Assembly (NCBI GenBank): GCA_027563935.2
Contig: CM050448.1
Span: 64,965,843-65,029,842 of the forward strand
From: Costus lasius
Lineage: Eukaryota > Streptophyta > Magnoliopsida > Zingiberales > Costaceae
Reading direction: 5' to 3'
DNA: 64,000 bases
Below are positions 57,353 through 64,000 of the stretch, piece after piece. Below the pieces are notes generated by a model. That model searched no databases, was not told the origin of the DNA, and saw nothing but the letters and a program-made list of their open reading frames with translations. A program made the position numbers and the translations under genes. Position 1 is the stretch's first letter. Every line of letters begins with the position of its first letter.

Positions 57353-59205
57353 TATTGGGAAACCCCGGGGATTTTAAAATTTTTACATATATACACAGAT
57401 ACATACAGCGGAAGCAAATCCCCGAAACTAGCCAGTCCCAAAAACCCAGAAGATTGAGTCAAGCGAGGGGGTCGACACAGTGAGTAAGAGACAGTACCTC
57501 AAAGCAATAGATGGAGAAGAGATGTAGGCGCCCAAGTGTTCGCCCTCTGTAGTCTCGTACATAGCCGATGCTTGAGTTCTCTTCTTCCACGCCCAGTGCT
57601 AGCCTTGGGAAGAAGATCCACGCCAAGGGAGAGCCTTCCTAGATCACTTGCGCCACCACCAAGAGAGGATGCGCTAAGGAGGAAGAAGGGAGGAAGAAGC
57701 CGCCAAGTCAAAGCCCTTACTTGCGCCAAAAAGAAGGAAGAAGCTTGCGGCCTTGATGGAAGAAGAAGCTCCAAGGATCCCTAGCACTCGCCCCCTTTGT
57801 TGTCCATGCCTCCAAGAAATTGTGTGTCCAAAGGGTTCGTCCAGGGTCACTTAAATAGCATGAAGAGACGGCTTCGGGTGTATGGAAGGTGTAAGTGATT
57901 AGGGCTTGAATTAAGGGAATTATCCAATCAATTATCTTGATCAAATCCTTAATACCATATGCGCCTAAGCTTTGCCTAAGCAAGCCCATGCCATATGCAC
58001 CCACATCATACCTTATGAGGCAATAATTTCATGCATGCACCAAGACCTAGTCAAAGCATCAAGATAGATTGCCTATTATGACATGGGCGCATGTCCTAAT
58101 TTAATTAGGACTCTAATTATGTAAATAATCAGGCCACATGTGCCCGCTACCTTCCAATTAATATCTCAAGTGATTAAATCAAATCCAATCTCAATCAATC
58201 ACTTGGAAGATACCAATCATTGTCATATGTGCCACTCCTAATCCAATTAGGAGTCCTCATGCACCTATACAAATAATTCTTTCCCATTATACCCTTTAGT
58301 CCACTTATCTCTTCATTACAACTTATTAGTAAGTCCCAGTGGGTAATAAACCTAGCCCAAACTTCATTATGCATGGTAACCAAGTCATTGGATCCAATCC
58401 AATGTAACCCAAGGTCAAATGAGGCTAACCATGGTTAATTTTTGATTAATATGCAAAAAATAAAGTTGGCTCCAATAAGCTTCTTCCATCTCATCAAGCC
58501 CATTGGCGCTGATGAAATCTCCCAAATATATCCGAGTTATGAAATAACTTAATCAGAAGGTTACCCAATCAATATGAAAACTTGAGCATCAAGGTGTGCC
58601 ACCCTGTAGGTTCCTCTAACATTGGCACTGATGAACTTAGGTCATCACAAGTAGTGAGTAGCACCTAGTAGTGCATCGCTAGTACCCAAGTCTTCAAAAT
58701 GCATTATAGTCCCTTTGCCAAACTGATATCCGATTGGACAAATGTGTCACCACTTGCTTTCACCCAATCTCATGGTCATGACTAAATCAGGTTCTCACCT
58801 GGGTATGACCATACACTTTCAGTCATAGATTCATAGGGGGGCCCCATGGATATCAAGCTTCCCTTAGGAAGGGGCAAATCCTATATCTGTCCATTGATCT
58901 TCTCATATGGGTTGTGACATACTCAATGACAACCGTTATGACCTCCCATCTACGGTGAGGTGTTAGGTTGTATCAAAGCATGTCCCTAACCATATGGAAG
59001 AGCCAATGACTTCAAATCAAAGGATTAATGCATCTCCTATCACTTGTGAGGTTAACTCATGACACCAAGTTAGAGCCTCACAGCGGGTGGATCCAGTATA
59101 TCTACCACTGATATACCCATATGTCTGTATTAGCACCTTGTGCCTAACTAGCCCATATACCAGTCTCATATGTACTTGAGCTATCTCATATCCACTAAGG
59201 TACTT
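57353..59205 (-). repeat. 5' LTR of the minus-strand copia element, outer end missing
   Basis: Aligns with the solo LTR 47945-50330 from the GGGAAACCCCGGGG start to CACTAAGGTACTTG, after which about 150-170 bp are missing. A different sequence starts with TGATGGGGGCAG at 59206, suggesting insertion or deletion at this point. Confidence 0.8.
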
Positions 59206-60264
59206 GTGATGGGGGCAGAGACCACAAGCCACGAAGATACAAGTGGAGCCTAAGGTTACTGTAGGTGAAGGCTCGGAGTTTCGCGAATAAGCTAGGAAGC
59301 TCAATCAATAAAGCCAGCTCAATAATTAACCACTTCATAAGAGGCCCAAGACAAGCCCACTTATCAAGAATAAATTACTACAAAGAGGCCCAAGACTACT
59401 CAATGCGATCAGCCAGCCAATTGGATTTCATCAAGCCACAAATCAAGATGTAGCTACCACCAACGTTTACAGCCAACGTTCACTTTCAACCAAGGAAGCT
59501 TCAACGTTTACATCTCACCTCATATGGAAGTCTCAACGTCTCTCCCTGCCGAGCAAAGAAGGAAGCTTTCCCCTCTCCTCCTTCTAGGGCCGAGCCCCTC
59601 CCACTTCCCTTCTTCTCTTAAGCTCTTCCTCCTCCCAAAACCAATCTTTCCAGCCACGCGTGTTCTAAGGATTTTTGAGAATTTTCTGAGTTCGCCGCCG
59701 ACGATCCACCAGCCGGATCTCCACGAGACTTCGGCCACCACTCCTCCTTCCCCTGACGAAGCTTCAGCCACCGGGATTTGCCCATCCACCTCACCGATGG
59801 CCGGGATCGAAACTCCGACGCCATCCCCTGTTTTCGCCATCCTGACGCCCTAGATTCCCCTTCCGATGCCGTCCTCCTCCGACCAGCCACCGCCCGCCTT
59901 CAAACTCCGGCCACGACCTCTCTTCCATCACACGAGCCTCCAGTCATAACAGGTTCGGCGATCGTGCACCACCGGACGACCACCGACGAACCCTGCCCAT
60001 CCACCCGACTTCCCCTGTTCTCGCCAGCCTTCCGCTCTATCTTCGCCCTTCAACATATGCCACCTCCGACCGACCACCGTCCGCCCCGAGCCTCCGGCCA
60101 CAGCTCCACTACCATCACATGAACTCCCAGTTATAGCAGTTTCGACGTCCATGCACCACTGGATGATTGCCGACGATCCCTGCTCAACTCTCGCGACGTC
60201 CCCTGTTTCCCAGTTTGCCTGTTTCTGTTTGCTGTTAATTCTAATATGACTAGGCTTTTTCTTG

Positions 60265-60665
60265 CAGGTATCTTAAGCAATCGGCACAACGAAAACCTTG
60301 AACTTTGATGCCATTACGAAGAACTCATCTTGATCTATCATTTGGATAACTTGGCTCAATCCAACAGCGCATGGATCATCCTAGGAGACATGGCATCTTT
60401 TCTTATCTGAGTAACTTCTGCAGTTCTTTCAATCCTGTAATCTGACTAGACTACTTTGTGCAGGTTTTTAACATGCTCGGAGAAGCCTTCAGCTCTGATC
60501 CTTGTATCCAATAGCAAGATATGAACCTTCTCTATCATTCGGATCAGTTGGGACGAATTAAGATTGAACAGATAAACCTACGAGATGGTGCAACTTTTGA
60601 TGAATGATATATTTCTGCACCAGTTTTATTCTTTAATCTGAATAGCTATTTTGCCTTTGATGTTC
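60265..60665. repeat. Two diverged tandem copies of about 200 bp
   Basis: The copies share, in order, TTGCAGGT/GTGCAGGT, CTTTGATGCC or CTCTGATCC, TCTATCATTYGGAT, and CTGAGTAACTTCTGCA or ATATTTCTGCACC. Similarity is moderate. Confidence 0.5.
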
Positions 60666-60769
60666 TTATGCTCATTTTACTTTAAGACAGCGGAGTTAAT
60701 GTCAAACGATTTTTTTTCATGGTATATACCCACATAGATACACACTTTTTATTTGGACTTCAACTCTTA

Positions 60770-60890
60770 TCTTTGGTACCGCTGCCAATTTTACACAGTG
60801 CCAAGTAGAGGAGTCACTCGACTTCAACTCATAACTTCGGTACCATTGCCAATTTTATCGCAGTGCCAAGTAGAGGAGTCACAATACTCT
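60770..60890. repeat. About 60-bp tandem duplication
   Basis: Two adjacent units share TCGGTACC/TTGGTACC, CGCTGCCAATTTTA/CATTGCCAATTTTA and CAGTGCCAAGTAGAGGAGTC. Confidence 0.85.
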
Positions 60891-61596
60891 CTTTTTATTT
60901 TTGTACTTTGGAATCTTTTTTCCCAATAAATAGCACAATAGATCAAACATTAACTAGGTTAGTTACTCAACCTCAATTCAAAAATCATGCTCATATGCTC
61001 ATTTTATTCAAGAAAGATACTTCACTCTCAGATTACATTCGTCAAACAATACATCTACCCCAAACCTCATGCATCAACTAATGAAAAATCTCAACAAGTA
61101 GATATATATTGAAGAAATAAATTCTGCATAATAGGTATATTTCCAATCATAAACATTGGCATGCATAGACTTTTATCATTACAAGAGAATAAACATATCA
61201 GCACAGCAATATATTCTTCACAATTCCACATAAATGAAACCATACATCATCATCATAGAGTCATTCACATATCCAAAGGAAAACATATCCATAGGAAGTA
61301 AGACCACATATCATCATAGGAAAATAATGCATGTAAAAAAAATTATCAGTTAACAGTTATACAATCCCAAAAGTCAGAATGCACCTACACATGGTGCCAA
61401 ATCACATCATGAACAATATAATCATTATCGTTGTACAACCAAATCGAATCAGTAGCAAGGTTATAAAAACACAAATAGGAGATCAAAGAGCAGCAGACAC
61501 AAGAAGCATGACTGTGTCATCCCTCCCTATAGAAATATGCATCATCAATGATGTATAAATAAAGTGCAGGTTGGGAAAAGGAATACTTACAAAGCT

Positions 61597-62978
61597 CTAC
61601 TCATCGGCATCGGTTTCTATCTCCTCTTCATCTCCTTCAGCTGGGGTTGCCTCGTCCATAGGGTCATTTTGGTCACCTCCTTGACCCTCATCTTCATCTT
61701 CACCGCCGAACCTGCTATAAAGAAAATTCTCCATCTCCTCCATATAACTCCCCAAGTCCTCAACATCATCATGTATATGCCCAATTGTCTTAAGCACCTT
61801 CTCCAAAAGGTGGCCATGATAGTATACCTCAGCGGATAAGGCCTGAAAACCAGGATCATGGGCACTCGACCATCCTCTTGAATCAGGGGTAGCTCTGCGC
61901 GATGAGGATCCAGCGGCTTTATGTGGTGGAGAGTCCATGCTCATACCAAAAGGGTCATCACTACCACCCCAAGTGGGTGGTGGTGGTACTGAGTCCAAAG
62001 GTGTAGGAGTGGTATTGGCAACTGCACTCGGGAAAGCTTCCAATTTGCTTGGTTCTGGACCATGGTTTTCTCCTGGTTGGGTAATGGCAAAGTAGGAGCA
62101 CCCAGTCCAAGAATCAAACAATAACTATCCCCTTCCATAACAATCATTTTCATTGCTACACAAGACTCTATGTCAATCCAAGCATTACCCCTAGCAATTT
62201 CAATTCCATAGGGTTCTACTCCCAAAGAGAGTGCAATAGGAGTAAGAAAACCTCCTATAACAATAGCACCCTTCTTTGCTCACGCAACCTTATCAAAGTG
62301 CTTGATCAAGAAAAAGGCTAGGTCTACCTAAATACCGTGGAGCATGCACTAAAGAAAGTAAAGCTTAGATTGACGGACCATACCATTGCTATCCCCTCAT
62401 CCGAAGACGGTGTGTGCCAAAACTCAGTGCGCATATCGTATGCAGGGATTTGAGATGCTGGTCGCCCTAGCTGATGATGGTGAAAAACTAGATTCTGAGA
62501 TCTGGTTCCAAAATACATGCTCAATGAATCCCACTGGTGGACTCGTGCTCCCTCCTCCCGGTAGATGAAAAACAACTCTAACATCTCGGAGCATGAGGCT
62601 CCTCTCAACATTGGCTAGGCGTAAGGTGATCTAACCTTCAGCCTGATGTCCTTGATACTCGTGAATTTCCATGTCTAAGCTGCAAAGGAACTCCAAAACT
62701 AGAGGAAGGTAAGTCTGTGATGAAATCTAGAAAAACTTCTTAGCTCTAATCTGATTGAACATCTAGAACACATCATCGTAAAGACCTAAGATCACCAAAG
62801 TGCACTTGTCAGCATATTTTGTGTTCACAACATGCTTGGTGAGTAGCTGATTGTATCTTGCTTCCTGTATCTCATCTCTGAATACAATCCCATAGGGATT
62901 TGGAGGTGGTGGTGTAGAAGATTCAGTTGGGGCTTTTCCTTTCCCTTTGCTCACTACTCGTTTCGTCCTTGGTGCCAT
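61597..62978 (-). pseudogene. Additional 3' ORF of an Athila/Tat-type retrotransposon
   Basis: Starts at MAPRTKRVVSKGKGKAPTES (62978) with a basic N-terminus, then FRDEIQEARYNQLLTKHVVN. After stops and frame changes come SLDMEIHEYQGHQAEG, LANVERSLMLRDVRVVFHLP, a middle GIEIARGNAWIDIESCVAMK, and an acidic C-terminus (EDEDEGQGGDQNDP). This is the plant-specific retrotransposon ORF found in Athila/Ogre-like elements downstream of pol, sometimes called env-like or putative plant transposon protein domain; its function is not established. The broken frames make this copy a pseudogene. Confidence 0.7.
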
Positions 62979-63429
62979 TTCAACCCAAATAGTATAATGT
63001 ATCTTGAAATAAAACCTGAAAATAGAACCAGTCACCTGCTAGAAACAGAGTTGAGAACCGAACCCAATTGTAGCTCCAAATCCGCACTTCTGGTTGAAAT
63101 TGATCCTCTAAACGTCTCAGGAAAGTGTTTATCCTTTTTTACGAAACCTTTGGAAGCAAAAAGCAGCTCTAGTGAAGCTCAGTTGACGGAAAATCAAAAG
63201 AGGCAAAAACTCAGTGGCGAATGTTGTATAAACCAGATCGAAGCTTAAAATCGTCGAAATGAAGGTTGGAGTTGGTCGAAAGTTGGTTGGAGATGATCGC
63301 CAGAGGGTTTGGGAAGCGGGAGTGGGTTGGAATCAAGAGTCGGCACTGAATAGAGAAATCCACGGGAGAAAAATCCTAAAAAACACGACAGCAAACCCTA
63401 AAATATGGCAGCAGACTCGTGTAGGTCTG

Positions 63430-63900
63430 ACAAAATTACGGCTGTAATTTAAATTACGGCACTGCCGTAAAATACCTTGTAACAAAATCACTTCAAATTA
63501 CGGCTAGTGAAAATAATTACGGTACTACTATAATTTGTTCTGTAAGAAAATCATCCCAAATTACGGTCGTAATAAAAATTACAGTGCCACTATAAAAGAA
63601 AATGTTTTCTTTGACAAAATAAAATCTCAGGTGTAAAATATTTTACACCCCTACCATAAAACTCTCTAGAAAGAATCAACTTCAAATTACGGATGGCAAA
63701 AATAATTACGACAGTACCATAAAATTCTCTAGTCGAAAATAATGCAAAATTACGGCCCGTGAGAATAATTATGGTGGTACTGTAAAATTCTCTGGTCGAA
63801 AATAATGCATAATTACTGCCCGTGAAAATAATTACGGCCCTACCGTAATTTGTGTAAAAACTTCAAAAACTACCGTTTTTCCATAAAAATGACTTAGACT
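63430..63900. repeat. Tandem array of inverted TTACGG/CCGTAA words
   Basis: Six to eight units of about 45-70 bp, each with AATTACGG, a partner CCGTAA or CTGTAA, and AAAATAATTACGG. The palindromic core TTACGGCACTGCCGTAA is clearest at about 63456-63475. The same style of word (ATACGG...CCGTAT) occurs at about 46230-46360. Confidence 0.75.
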
Positions 63901-63975
63901 CACCTACAAAAAAGAAAAAGAAAAATTAGTATACAAATAAACAAAAATAAAAGAAATCAAACTAAAGTAAGAGTG

Positions 63976-64000
63976 CTTGGGTTGCCTCCCAAGAAGCGCT
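63976..64000 (-). promoter_or_regulatory. Conserved AGCGCTTCTTGGGAGGCAAC word of Athila/Tat elements
   Basis: The minus strand starts AGCGCTTCTTGGGAGGCAAC and continues CCAAG. The same word, slightly decayed, is at 53753-53775 on the plus strand. In this lineage it lies between pol and the additional ORF, so pol of the right-hand element is expected just beyond the window. Confidence 0.6.

Larger units (their letters stand above)
59206..61560. other. Unassigned region, probable retroelement parts
   Basis: 59530-60200 is GC-rich with proline/serine-rich frames on both strands that look compositional. It ends near TTTTCTTGCAGGTATC, a possible splice acceptor. It is followed by two repeat blocks (60265-60665 and 60770-60890) and AT-rich sequence to 61560. 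The TGATGGGGGC start could be an LTR edge, but no partner was found. Confidence 0.35.

Noticed and set aside
59524..60122. Proline/serine-rich frames of about 110 residues on both strands
   Set aside because: Both strands are open because of GC content. No domain, and the context is repeat DNA.
1..64000. tRNA or rRNA genes
   Set aside because: No cloverleaf-like A-box/B-box pairs or rRNA segments were noticed by eye; tRNA-like words seen are retrotransposon primer sites. A tRNAscan run would settle it.

Overview
The window is nuclear DNA of a flowering plant. It contains many LTR retrotransposons, hAT and PIF/Harbinger elements and MITEs, one split protein-coding gene with canonical GT..AG introns, and no operons or bacterial-type genes. 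The moderately GC-rich first exon beside AT-rich introns would fit a monocot, but the species cannot be named from this sequence.

At most one convincing host gene is visible. It lies on the minus strand, with coding exons at 37147-36974, 26928-26758 and 26174-25956. All three are joined in phase 0. Intron 1 is about 10 kb and is packed with transposons. The three exons encode 188 residues, and the 3' end is not in the window. I think it is the plant COMM-domain/HCaRG-like protein, recalled from the family's N-terminal pattern.

Layout. (1) 1-5998: Ty1/copia element on the minus strand, both LTRs present, polyprotein broken by frameshifts and stops. (2) 5999-16884: short exon-like pieces, a GC-rich non-autonomous Harbinger element (7341-8162, TSD TAA), two tail-to-tail hAT transposase fossils (10.2-11.9 kb plus, 14.6-12.2 kb minus) and several tandem repeats. 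(3) 16885-22642: a Reina-like Ty3/gypsy chromovirus with TSD CATGT and 329-330 bp LTRs that differ at about 2.4% of sites. (4) 22643-37147: the host gene and its introns, holding a 100-bp Tourist MITE, a near-perfect 245-bp tandem duplication, two hAT MITEs and two old copia fossils in opposite orientations. (5) 37148-37734: the upstream region of the gene with a roughly 20-bp-period minisatellite, followed by a 1283-bp solo LTR (TSD ACAAG). (6) 39-50 kb: nested LTRs. A copia LTR with its PBS and leader is interrupted by an Athila/Tat-type solo LTR, which is itself interrupted by another solo LTR (TSD CTTCT). A 2.4-kb copia solo LTR (TSD AGCGC) follows. (7) 50.6-54.6 kb: an Athila/Tat-type element with a 1482-bp LTR, a tRNA-Asp-type PBS and a gag remnant but no pol, facing an inverted, truncated copy of its own LTR. 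(8) 54.6-59.2 kb: a minus-strand copia gag-protease-integrase fossil with its 5' LTR. (9) 59.2-64 kb: unassigned repeats, then the additional 3' ORF of another Athila/Tat-type element on the minus strand whose pol would lie beyond the window.

No novel cellular system was found. The most informative signals are structural: exact target-site duplications that date and order the insertions, solo LTRs formed by LTR-LTR recombination, and a host gene stretched by insertions.
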